From Phanerochaete sordida (taxonomy: Eukaryota > Basidiomycota > Agaricomycetes > Polyporales > Phanerochaetaceae), in contig LC707859.1 in NCBI GenBank assembly GCA_019973155.2, positions 1 to 64,000 of the forward strand: 64,000 bases of DNA, given 5' to 3'. Position 1 is the first letter of the stretch. Each line of letters begins with the position of its first letter. Position numbers and translations under genes: made by a program. Below are positions 34,713 to 45,681 of the stretch, piece by piece. The notes beneath the pieces were generated by a model. That model made no database searches. It was not told the DNA's origin and saw nothing but the letters and a program-made list of their open reading frames with translations.

Positions 34713-37331
34713 TTATTTTTTTTTATCTGATTTAATATTATCATTTATCACAATGTCCTCATAGTTAAGAGGTGATGTGGATGAGAAAACTTCTCGGCCA
34801 GAGTTTGAATCTAAAATATAATTTAATTTTCGTTTATTATTCGTAACACATAAGTTATAAGAAACTTCTTCAAAAGAAATTTGTCCTGTTAATATGTTAG
34901 TTCTAAACTTTTCTTGGTTTAGATCTATACTTGAATTTTTAATTAATAATTTGTAAAAATCATATATTCCAAACTTAGTACTGTTTAAGTTAAAACCTTT
35001 AATTTTAGCAATAAATTTAGAATTTGTTAATTCCATTGCATAGGTTTTAGGGGCTAATCCAACAAATTTACTTATAACATGTTCAAGTTTCCACATACCT
35101 AATTCGTTTCCGACTTCTTCTGTGGATAATTGTTTATTTATTATAATTGAATCCGTATCGGAATAGTATAATTTAAAATCTTCACGATTTTTATATGGAG
35201 ACATAAAAAGTCTACCCCCTGCAGTTATTGTAGCTGCAACACCTATATTGACATCTAATCCATAAAATACATCATTATGTTCATCATGGATACCACTAGG
35301 AATATTTTTTCTGACTAAAATGCAATGACCTTCATCGATTTGTATTAAATCGGTAATTATAGCTTTTTCAGCCCCTAATTCTATGTTTTTCGCCGTATCA
35401 GGGGTAAAAACATTTGAATTAGTAGGTAAAACTTCTACAACCGTATGCTCGGGTTTCATTCCGAATTTTCCATATAAACTATTTAATAATAATTTAGCAA
35501 TGGTATATAGAGGTGAACCTTTGCTATTTTCATTTTTTATTTGATACAAAATATCGACATAAGTATTGAAAATAACCTTTGGTTCGAATAAATACCCCCT
35601 AATAATTTTAAATTTATACCCTAAATGTTTTGTGTTGTGAAGTTCATCAGAATGAATCCAACCTGTCCATGAACCTAAACCAGCGATAGTTCTAAAACCA
35701 TCTTTTGTTTTAACTTTTCTTTGAAGTATTGGATGTTCTAAATAATCAGGTGTTGTAATATTACAATAAAAAAAACCATAAGCTTCAGGATTAACTTCTA
35801 GAATATTACCTTCAAATGCGATAGGTTTACCAGTTGGCATTGGATAATTAGCCATTATTTTTGGATATAGACTGTTAACATCATAAACATACAGTTCTTC
35901 AGCCCCATTACAGTTATGAGGAACATATAAATCAACGGCTCCACCAGTATAGGCTTGTCTAATATCCTCTTCCACTTCACCTAATATTTGATACAGAGTA
36001 TCTTTTGGTAAAAAATGAGTTTTGAATATTTTCATAGCCAATGCTGGAAGAGTTAACGCTGTGTGAATGTTAATTTGAAAGTGAGAATAAATTAATTCGT
36101 TAAATGCAACTAAAATATCGAATAATGATTTACAATCAATATTACAATATTTGATTGCTTCTTCACCAAATACCCAATTTTTATTTACAAAATTTGATTT
36201 AAAAACATTATATTCTTCAAAAGAAATTCCTTCCCAATATTCAAATTCTGGTATTGGTCCATCATAAAATAATGTTTTTAATTGATTATCATAAGGTGAA
36301 AAATGAAAAGGGAAATAAGTTTTAACAGTTGAAACCTTAAATGTTGAACATAAAGTTCTTAAAGAATTTGGTAGAAGTAACATAGAATCTTTAAAAATTA
36401 TAATTCTTGTCTTTTTTCCTATTTTAATTTTTAGTTTAATTGACATTAATTTTCCGTTAAATATCATAGGTTCAACTATACCAGTGTAACCTAAATCTAA
36501 AAATACTTTTGAATCTACAAATGATATTAAATGTCGAAGTAATAGTGGACCATCAAATTTAGAAAAGTTATGAGCATAAACATATTTGATACTTTGAATA
36601 GAAATTAATTTAGATAAAAAGGAATGAAACATATCTCTTGTATAAAAACCTAAATTGTCTAACATTTCTTCATAAGTGCTAGTAAATTCCTGAGCTTCTA
36701 CATCTTTAAAAAGAACTCCTGCATCTAAATATTCATGAAATGAACCAATTGAATGGCAATAACCTGAAATTAGGTAAGGTTTATGAACTTTACCCACTAA
36801 AATGGTTTCAATATCTAAAGTTAAAAAACTGTCAATAGGTAAAAGTTCTTTTTGTGGAGCTAAAGGTTGGAATGGTTTAGCATTTTTCACCTTTTGTTTA
36901 ATAATAATTTCTCCATTTTTAATGTAAAACGTTGAACGGTTAATTTCCCGTGTAAAAACATCATTATTAATTTTAGTATCAACCCATGAAATTCTGCTAG
37001 CTCCTAATATCGATACAAAATTTGTTTTTGAATCTAAACTCTTGTTGATCTGAAAGACATAATTATCTTTTACTACAATAAACTTATTCACTTCTAAACC
37101 TTCATGTTTTATATTCAACTCTGTAGCTATAACTGTACCATACGCATCAATATTCATACTTGTTGGTAATTTAAGGCTATTATAAACCTGTGGTTTACTT
37201 TCATATTTAGATTCCTCTAGAAAAGCTAGATGACCTGTTGCTTGGCCTTCATAAATGATATAGGAGAAAACAATTTTTTTAACAGCGTTAGTGTGATATG
37301 ATTCTCCTAATATATCTATTCGGCCAAACAT
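34713..37331 (-). CDS. dpo: family B DNA polymerase, full-length (linear plasmid type)
   Basis: An 872-residue protein-primed family B polymerase, as in mitochondrial invertron plasmids. Exo I TLDIET near residue 170, Exo II YAHNFSKFDG near 255, Exo III YCNIDCKSL near 400. Polymerase A YDVNSLYPKIM near 480, B LLLNSLYGKFGMK near 630, C YYSDTDSIII near 745. All catalytic acidic residues are present. The N-terminal 165 residues match the region that may supply the terminal protein in plasmids. ATG start at 37331. It lies antisense just upstream of rnl and is probably an integrated plasmid. No companion RNA polymerase or clear terminal inverted repeat was recognised. Confidence 0.9.
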   Translation of the reverse strand: MFGRIDILGESYHTNAVKKIVFSYIIYEGQATGHLAFLEESKYESKPQVYNSLKLPTSMNIDAYGTVIATELNIKHEGLEVNKFIVVKDNYVFQINKSLDSKTNFVSILGASRISWVDTKINNDVFTREINRSTFYIKNGEIIIKQKVKNAKPFQPLAPQKELLPIDSFLTLDIETILVGKVHKPYLISGYCHSIGSFHEYLDAGVLFKDVEAQEFTSTYEEMLDNLGFYTRDMFHSFLSKLISIQSIKYVYAHNFSKFDGPLLLRHLISFVDSKVFLDLGYTGIVEPMIFNGKLMSIKLKIKIGKKTRIIIFKDSMLLLPNSLRTLCSTFKVSTVKTYFPFHFSPYDNQLKTLFYDGPIPEFEYWEGISFEEYNVFKSNFVNKNWVFGEEAIKYCNIDCKSLFDILVAFNELIYSHFQINIHTALTLPALAMKIFKTHFLPKDTLYQILGEVEEDIRQAYTGGAVDLYVPHNCNGAEELYVYDVNSLYPKIMANYPMPTGKPIAFEGNILEVNPEAYGFFYCNITTPDYLEHPILQRKVKTKDGFRTIAGLGSWTGWIHSDELHNTKHLGYKFKIIRGYLFEPKVIFNTYVDILYQIKNENSKGSPLYTIAKLLLNSLYGKFGMKPEHTVVEVLPTNSNVFTPDTAKNIELGAEKAIITDLIQIDEGHCILVRKNIPSGIHDEHNDVFYGLDVNIGVAATITAGGRLFMSPYKNREDFKLYYSDTDSIIINKQLSTEEVGNELGMWKLEHVISKFVGLAPKTYAMELTNSKFIAKIKGFNLNSTKFGIYDFYKLLIKNSSIDLNQEKFRTNILTGQISFEEVSYNLCVTNNKRKLNYILDSNSGREVFSSTSPLNYEDIVINDNIKSDKKK

Positions 37332-38123
37332 GAATCTTAGAAAATTTGGCTTGTTATCATAATTTACACAGCGATTTCTTCTTTTTAAATTTGTTGGGGG
37401 GTATTAAATCATATTCAATGGTGTTTAATTTAGTACAGTAAAAAAAATTTTTTAATGATATATAAAAGTATCGATGACAATATAGTTTTAACATCACAAA
37501 GTATTTTAAAGGGGTTATTAAGGATAACTAGCAAATTTATAAAAAAAGGAGGTTAGTAACCAAATGCCACAAAATTAAATTTAAATTTTAAATTTAAATT
37601 TAATTAACTAATTGTGGCGATCCTAAGGGAAACCTTTATTATTATTACTTCCTGAAGTAAATCATTTCAGTAAGGAAAGGAAAGGAAATCAACCGAGACT
37701 CCGAAAGTAATGGTGAGTGAAATCGGATTAGCCTAAATAATTTCATAAATTGAAGAAACCAAAGAAGGTTAAAAGTCCTGTAAATTTATAAAATTATTTC
37801 TTTATTTTAAACATCTCTCTTAATTAAAATTAATTTTTAAATAAGAGTTATAATCTACCAAACCAAATATTTTGGAATGGTTAACAAAGATGAATCTAAA
37901 ATAAAGTAAAAAAAAAAGTACGATGAGAGATAACTTGTCGGAATATAGGGGAACCATCCTCTAAGGCTAAGTAATATAAATTTAGCGATAGTGAAAAGTA
38001 CTGTAAAGGAAAGGTTGAAATAGCATGTTATAGACATAGTGAAATAGTCTTGAATTAGTAACTCTATAAGCAGTCGAAATTTATAAAATAAATAAATGAC
38101 GGCGTACCTTTTGCATAATGGGT

Positions 38124-39654
38124 GAATTGCTTGCCCAAAAGAATTGAGAAATTCTTTAAACTACTGACTCATGACCTTAACAGGTCGGTATTATTTATTC
38201 GATAAATAATGCTAACGGTGGACCCCTAAGGATAAAATATCTATGGAAATACCGTGGGAAGCTGTAAATCGTAGGAATAAGTAAAATTCAATTTACTAAG
38301 TAAAATTAAACTTTAGTTTAAATTTACTCTTTTTATTAGCCCTGTAACGACTTGGTGGCAAACCACCAGACTGGTTGCTCTTGCTCTGATCTATTTAAGC
38401 ATCTCACGCAAGACAAAATCGGTAACACGTCAGCACTCAAATATTCCAAAAAATTAAGGTAATATTATTATAAAAAAAAAAAATTTTTTTAAACAATGGT
38501 TGTTAATTAAAAAATTGGCAGCTATTTACCAATAGCTTTACCAAAGCTACTTACAAATATTAAGTAGCTGAGTAAATGTCTAATTATATCTTTTGTGTTT
38601 CCCCGTTAGTGTTCACAAATAAAGAAAAAAAATTCAAATCTGTTAAGGTTCTTTATTTTAATTACTTACAGTAGTTATTTTTATTTCTTAATAGTATTCT
38701 ATTGTTAATAAGGTTAAAATTTTAGGGATTAAGGGTCTAACATGGATCTCTGCTTCGATCACCTTAAAATAATTCTAGTTAACCTTATAAATTTAACATA
38801 GAAAGGTGCATTACTAGGATGTAAAGGCAGAGATTGTTAGACACTAACAGATGATTAAATAAAAAAAAAAAAAGCTTTAATGAAAAAAAATATAAACTTT
38901 ATGTTAGTTAGATCTTATAGAAAATCAGCTAAATTTAATTTACAACTAAATTCTGAGTTGAAAGAAATCATTACTGGTCTTATGTTAGGTGATTTATTTG
39001 CTGAAAAAAGAAATCCTAATTCTAATACCAGATTACAATTTAAACAATCAGTTAAAAATAAAATATATATTGAACATTTATATACTATATTTAAAGATTA
39101 TTGTAACTCTGAACCAAAAATAACTTCGTCTATCGATAATAGACCAGATAAAAAAGATTTAAATATATCAATCAAATTTTGGACCCAGAGTTTACCTTGT
39201 TTTAATGAATTTAGGGAATTATTTTATAATGAATCAGGTACAAAATTTATACCTTTGAATTTAGAAAAAACAATAACATCTAGAAGTTTAGCCTATTGGG
39301 TTATGGATGATGGGTATAAATCAGGTCAGGGGTTTTATTTTTGTACAGAATCTTATACTCTAGAAGATAATAATAAATTAAGCTTAATACTTAAAAATCG
39401 ATTTAACTTAGAATGTGGAATACATAAACATACTAATGGACATAGATTATACGTATTTAGTAGCTCTAAAGATATATTATTAGAACTAATTAAACCTTAT
39501 TTAATTGAACATTTTTATTATAAGTTTGATTTAAATTAATCAATAAACACCTCCCCCCTTTTTTTTTTTCCATTTTTAACAATAATATTTTACCTAACAT
39601 TTTTTTGAGTTGAAGGTATAGTCTAATCCAATTTGAAAATATTGGTATTTAATG
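38124..39654 (+). mobile_element. group I intron rnl-i1
   Basis: Follows CATAATGGGT and ends in G before CAGCAAGTTAATAGG. The P7 3' strand TATAGTC lies near 39618. It contains a LAGLIDADG_2 gene. The stretch 38124-38880 is structured, without a gene. Confidence 0.8.
38880..39539 (+). CDS. LAGLIDADG (type 2) homing endonuclease in rnl-i1
   Basis: A 219-residue free-standing gene with ATG start after an A-run. LKEIITGLMLGDLFAEKRN near nt 38962 and NTRLQFKQS give the first half; LAYWVMDDGYKS near 39292 gives the second, with its DDG catalytic motif. Typical size of the single-domain LAGLIDADG_2 enzymes of large-subunit rRNA introns. Intact to TAA at 39537-39539. Confidence 0.85.
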   Translation: MKKNINFMLVRSYRKSAKFNLQLNSELKEIITGLMLGDLFAEKRNPNSNTRLQFKQSVKNKIYIEHLYTIFKDYCNSEPKITSSIDNRPDKKDLNISIKFWTQSLPCFNEFRELFYNESGTKFIPLNLEKTITSRSLAYWVMDDGYKSGQGFYFCTESYTLEDNNKLSLILKNRFNLECGIHKHTNGHRLYVFSSSKDILLELIKPYLIEHFYYKFDLN

Positions 39655-40329
39655 CAGCAAGTTAATAGGAGTAGCAAGGTTTAAAGCCCTAGCGAAAGCG
39701 ACTGGACTAACTAGCAATAATGGTTAAGACCTGAAAAAATAAAATTAAGTAGAAAATGTATATTATTTATATTGTATTTTTATATTATTTTAATATAAAA
39801 AGGGATAATGCCTTATAGTCCTTGAAGTTAACAATCTATAGGTTTATAACTTCCTATAAGTTCATTATTTACTAGAAATTAGTGTTGGATAAGTTACTTC
39901 TATTAGACCCGAAGCCAGGTGATCTTCCCAAGACCAGATTATAATGGATCGAACGGGTGAATGTTGCATGATTCTCCGAAGAGTTTTGGGAAGCGGTGAA
40001 ATGCCAATCTGACCTGGTGATAGCTGGTTTTCTACGAAACATATGTAAGTATGACATCTATACAAAATTTATGGAGGTACAGCACTGAATTCCAAATAAA
40101 TTATGCTAATCTTTTTACCTTAAAAAGGGTTTAAAAAGTAAAGCGTAATCAATTTTTAGGTTGCGGGGACAAAGAAATCCTACCGATGGAAGAGAATCTC
40201 GGAATTACATAAATTGATGGTAGATATTCAGACTGCTCATGCTAAGTTGAGTAGTCAAGACGGAAACAGCCGAGAACACGTATCAAGGTCCCAAATGATT
40301 ATTAAGTGAAAATAAGGCAGTGGCAAGTT

Positions 40330-42018
40330 GAACACGGCTGTAAAGTGAGCTTAAACGAACTACTTCTGAGCTCACAAACAAAAACTAAAAAGTATGCAAG
40401 AAAGCCCTAAAAATGTTTTGCTGTAGACCTTTATAAGGTTTAAACAGAAAAAGTAAACACTTGTACCTAAAATATTAGATACTGTGGGTTACTTGCAAGA
40501 ATTTAATTTAAATTCTTCAACGACTAAATGCTTAGAACTTTTATTTTAATTTATTGACCTCTTGGCTCCTGCCTAAATTATAGCAGGGGCAGATAGCAAA
40601 TAAACAAAGTAATAGTTAAGACATAGTCTACCAAGTATGAAAATACTTGATTTTAATAAGTTTGTGGCGAAAGTAATTACATTCTTGTTAACAATATAAA
40701 TTATTTTTGTATACTTTCGTTACATTTAAATAGTAACTAGAAGGTTGTTGGTTCTACCTGGTTAAATACCCTGTGTCACCTAGAAGACTAGCCCTCTAAA
40801 CTACGGTTAAAATAGTGAACATTATTTGTAACTACAAAAATTTTAAAAAATTTAAATATTTTATTTAACGCTACTACAATAACACAATTAATGAACCAAA
40901 ATTTTAATCTGTCACCAGGTTATATTAGTGGATTAGCTCAAACAGACGGTTCTTTCTTTTGTTCAGTAGCAATATCTACTAAACATAGATTCGGTCTTCA
41001 ATTTAGTTGCGCGGCGCGCAGCTAAATTTAGTTTAACTGCTGATTTAGTCGCCTGCGTCACAAAATATGTTTTAGATAGTATAGCACAATTTTTTGATTG
41101 TGTCGCGCAAGCGCAGAAAAGTAAATACTAATCTTAAAACACCGCCTAAAGGCAGTGCTGAATTTATAGTGGAAAAAATCGACGATCTTCAAAATATTAT
41201 AATACCTCATTTTTCAAATTATCCTGTGTTTTGTGCAAAATTGCACGCTTTTAAGTTATTTAGTCAAATAGTATCTGCTTTAAATACTAAAGACAATAGA
41301 ACAATAGAAGGTAGAATTGAAATATTAAAAATGGCATTATCTATGAATATTACTACAAATAGATCTAAAGATCGAAAAGAATTATTATTTTCTTTATTAG
41401 GAGTAAGTGAAACTAAAGATATAGAATTTATAGAAAATACTATAGCTAATATAACTTCACCTATTACTGATAATAATATAGCTGGTATTATAGATGGAGA
41501 CGGCTCATTTTATATTTCATTTAATAAAAATGGTTCAATAAAAACAGGGTTCAGTATAACTGGTGATAAAGATTCAAAACCTTTATTAGAAGGTATACAA
41601 GCAAAATTTAAAGGTATAGGAAGTATTAAAGAAGGTTCTAAAAACGAATTAGTTTATACTATTACAGGTTTAAATCAAATAATAGATACATTAATACCGT
41701 TTATAGATAAAAATCCCTTATTTTCTGAAAGAGCATTACATTTTTACAAATTTAAAACAGTTAGTCTTATCTTAAGTGGTGAACAACCCTTAACATTAGA
41801 AAATAAATTAAAAATAGTCGAATTGGCATATGATATGAATAAACAAGGAAAACGTCGAAGTTTAAGTAAAACAGATTATATTAACCTTATAAGAAATGCT
41901 TCTAAAATTAATTAAATGAAGAATTGACCCCCCCCCCCTCCGGGGTTTCATTAACTGTTTAACTGTTAAAAACAGGGTAGCTTATTAATAAAATATTAAA
42001 AACAAAAGATAGACAAAT
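40330..42018 (+). mobile_element. group I intron rnl-i2
   Basis: P7 strands are CGACTAAATG (near 40520) and ATAGTC (near 40624). The HEG lies downstream of the core. Junctions were placed by comparing flanking rRNA with the E. coli 1080-1100 region. Confidence 0.7.
40891..41915 (+). pseudogene. LAGLIDADG HEG in rnl-i2 with three micro-insertions
   Basis: Starts MNQNFNLSPGYISGLAQTDGSF. After FGLQF (about 41000), a 25-nt GC palindrome (TGCGCGGCGCGCA core) introduces a stop. SLTADLV then resumes. It next carries a 12-nt in-frame element (CGCCTGCGTCAC, about 41051) and a 10-13-nt GC element near 41101. From 41094 the frame is open to TAA at 41915, including motif 2 NNIAGIIDGDGSFYI near 41470. 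The gene is broken overall. Confidence 0.75.
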
Positions 42019-42810
42019 GGGAAGTAGCTATCTTTTAGAGAACGTACAAAGTAACAACGTAACAGCTAGTAGATTGTTGCACCGAAAATTCAACGGGTCT
42101 AAATAATCAACCGATATTGTGTTGGTTATGAATAAAAAATTTTTTTAATCATAATCTAGGTAGTAGAACATTCAGTAAAACTTAAGATAAAACAGTGTTT
42201 CATTGTTTTTAGGTAACTGAAGAGATAATGCTGACATGAGTAACGTAAAAAGAAGTTATAATACTTCTCGCCGAATACGAAAGGGTTGTAAGGAAAGGTT
42301 AAACCGCCTTATGTTATTGCGGCCTCTAAGGTTCAAAACCAATGTTTTGGCTGATGAGTATTTAGCCTAAAGTCCATTTTACAAAATTTATATCTAATAT
42401 AGTTAAAAGCTTATTAGATTTTGGGACCAGGAAAATAAAGCTAATATTACTACCGTACCCTAAACCGACACAGGTTCGTAGGTAGAGAATACTAAGGCGT
42501 AGAGCTAAAAGTTGTTAAGGAACTCGGCAAGTTCTCCTTCTAAGTTAGACGATAAGAGGAACCAGTAAATTATATTTTTAATTTAACTGGTGGCACAGAA
42601 TCAGAGGCCCCGACTGTTTACTAAAAACACAATTCAGAGCAATGATTAATATCATAGTATTCTGGATGAAATTTGCTCAATGCCATTAACACAAGAGAGG
42701 TGATGGGATGACTGTTACTAATCGAACGTCTGGTGAATAGCGGTCTTAACTATGAGGATCCTAAGGTAGCAAAATCAGTTGGCCATTAAATGTGGTCCGG
42801 TATCAGTAGT

Positions 42811-43402
42811 AGACATAATTCGTTATGCTACTGTCAAATAATCCTATATGTTGGAAAAACTTTAGTTATAAATACTCTTATGAGGTTCAACTATTTAATA
42901 AATATCCGGGGCTAAATACAAATTTTATTAGCGCTAGGATGCTCTTAGGCTACTACGAGAATTATAAAAATTTATAACAAGTGTAAAAATAATTAAAATT
43001 TATATTATAATATAAATTTTAACCCTTTAAGCAATGAATACAATTATTTATTTTTTTTAAGCAGTAGCGATATTTTTATAAGCCCGCTTAATTTATGTAT
43101 TTGACCCCAAAAGAGTAAAAATTTTATAGCAATTTAGGTTAACCAACAGCTAAAGAAAAATTTTAATAGTAAAGAAAATATATTTGTTTCTGCTAAGATT
43201 CTTTGTAACGTTTTTTGTCTTAGTAGTTAGAAATTAAGAAAAAATAGTACTCAAAAATAGTACTCAAAAATGTAAAACTTTTAATTAGAATTTAAATAGC
43301 TTAGAGACTAAATGGATTAAACTTATTAATAGACATAAGTTAAGAAATAGTCCACAATTAAGTATTAAATAGCATATTTAGCTTAAATAATACTTATTTT
43401 CG
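42811..43402 (+). mobile_element. ORF-less group I intron rnl-i3
   Basis: P7 strands are GACTAAATG (near 43306) and ATAGTCC (near 43347). No HEG is present. It contains a copy of the AATATAAATTTTAACCCTTT repeat unit near 43000. Ends placed by rRNA comparison. Confidence 0.75.
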
Positions 43403-44045
43403 GTAACGATGGTCTCACTGTCTCTACAACTTGCTCAGTGAAATTGAATTACCCGTGAAGATGCGGGTTGCCTCCAGGTGGACGGGAAGACCCTATGCAG
43501 CTTTACTGTTGTTAGTTATCATGTTAATCTAGAACAACCTTGGTCCTAGTGATTAGGGATGTCGATAGACGAAAGGTGGAATACCTCGAGACTAGGGTTG
43601 GGTTAATATTTACCTTATACTTTATAGGTAGAGGGAAAGGTGGCTAACTGGCAGTTTGACTGGGGCGGTCGCTTTTAAAATAGTATCAAAATGCATCCAA
43701 TGATTTAATAGGCCGGAAGGCTAATAATATTATTTCCTTACCTAGGAGGCATATCCGAACAGTATGGAAACTAATATCCAGACATAAATAATCAAGCGAA
43801 TTGATGAGTATTTTTAATACTTTATTCAAGTCTTAGTTCTAACAGTTAGAACTATTTATTTTTTCACTTTTTAAAGGTATAGCTAGAAATTTGAATGGAG
43901 GTCAATCGACCAGTGATAAAGGTCGTAATGGTGCAATGGCTTACAGCATGCCTAACTGAAAGACTTAGGAGTCGCACAGATACGTAAGTAGGGCATAGTG
44001 ACCCCTCGCTATAATATGGGATAGACGGGGATCAATCGATAAAAG

Positions 44046-45301
44046 TGTTTGACTGCGCAAGCGTTTTCTTGTAATATTTCTAGTGGAATATGTTATTAAT
44101 GATGATAAGATTAAAACCAAACCTGATCCAGCTCCGATTAAATCAGAACAAGCCGTAGGGTCAATGACCCTTAGCTTAAACCAAATCTAATATATTTATC
44201 AGCAGCTACATGTTTGTAGTAATATATTCAAAAATTTTATAATCGAAATGAAAATAACAATACAAAACAACAAAACATTACAAAACAATTTAAATACAGA
44301 TTTGTTAAACTTATCTTTAAATAAATCCGGTGTGTATCTAATTACTAATTTAGTTAATGGTAAAAAATACATAGGAAGTTCTGCTGTTTTAAAAAGAAGA
44401 TATAATGAATATTCAAATCCTGAGTATATTGCTAGAAACTTAAAAAAAGGTAACAGTCAAATATTAAATGCTTTAATAAAATATGGTTACCTTAATTTTG
44501 AATTTAAAATATTAGAAACTATTGAATTTTTAGTCCGCAGGCGACTCAAACTAAATCTGAAAGAAGAAAATTACTCTTAGATAGAGAACAATATTATTTG
44601 GATGAAATTAAACCAGAATATAATATTAACCTAAAGGCTGGGAGTAATTTAGGAAGAACTTTTTCCGAAGAAGTTAGAAAAAAAATGAGTTTGGCAAAAT
44701 CAGGAAAACCTGGAAACAAAAAAGGTGCAATATTATCTTCTGAATCCAGAGCTTTATTCAGAGAAAACAGCGGAATGGTTAAAGGTGTAAATATGCTAAA
44801 TGAAAATAATGAAGTATTAGGTTATTTTAAATCTATTCAATTAGCTAGTGAAGCCACAGGAATTTCTAGAATTAGAATAAGTAGATGCGCCAGAGGCATT
44901 AGAAAAGAATTAAGGGAAAATGGAAAAGTATTTAAATTTGAATTTGTTGACACAGAAAATTAAATCAAACTACACTTACTTACATAGTAACTTTTGTCGC
45001 TTTAATTAGCAATAATTAAATGATAATTGGGTTAAATTAGAGAAAATCTTTCCAGGATAATAGAAAGATAACTTTAAGCGAAGCTGCTATCAACTGAACT
45101 TAAATTAGCAATAATGAGTCCGATAGTAGAACGTTCAACGACTAACAGGTGAGTTCAGTTAACAATAACCCTGACACGAAAACCCAACAACTATTTAAAG
45201 TCTAAAAATCTGGAAATAGTTGATGACATAGTCTAAACTTAATAGTGATATTAATAAAAAATTTAGAATAAAGAGTCTAAATTATAACAAAAATTGAAAA
45301 G
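44046..45301 (+). mobile_element. group I intron rnl-i4
   Basis: Splits AAAAG/TTACGCTAGGG a few bases upstream of the classical omega site. P7 strands are CGACTA (near 45140) and ATAGTC (near 45231). It contains a broken GIY-YIG gene. Confidence 0.8.
44248..44963 (+). pseudogene. GIY-YIG HEG in rnl-i4 with a 20-nt insertion
   Basis: ATG start. SGVYLITNLVNGKKYIGSSAVL near nt 44326, NALIKYGYLNFEFKILETIEF, then a 20-nt insert TTAGTCCGCAGGCGACTCAA (about 44530-44549) shifts the frame to a stop at 44580. In the second frame SERRKLLLDREQYYLDEIKPEYNI continues without loss into NUMOD-type repeats, ending at TAA 44963. Apart from the insert the gene looks recent and complete. Confidence 0.8.
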
Positions 45302-45365
45302 TTACGCTAGGGATAACAGGCTGATAGCTGGGGAGAGTACACATTGTTCCAGCTGATTGGCACCT

Positions 45366-45670
45366 TGGAATTTACATCGGGGATTTTTAATAGAAATATT
45401 AAATTAGAAATATAACTGTATGCTTAAACCCTTATAGAGCTTTAATTAACATATATATTTTATATCGGTAAAAATAATTAAAGATTAGGCAATAAGCAGG
45501 TAAATTATTTAGCAAGTTTTAGCCTCAAGTCTTCTAAATAAAACCTCAACGATCATACGTTAACATTCATTGGCTATATTATTTGTATTCTATAATATTG
45601 GATGAAGATATGATCTAAATTTAATTGAGAGATTAAATGTATTAGTTTCTGTCTAACAGACTAATAATTG
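45366..45670 (+). mobile_element. minimal group I intron rnl-i5
   Basis: Only 305 nt. It begins after TTGGCACCT and ends in G before CGATGTCGACT. P7 strands are CGATCATACG (near 45546) and ATGATC (near 45611). No ORF. Confidence 0.8.
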
Positions 45671-45681
45671 CGATGTCGACT

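Noticed and set aside
37855..40065. Short minus-strand frames at 37855-38037 and 39865-40065
   Set aside because: They lie antisense to conserved rnl sequence.
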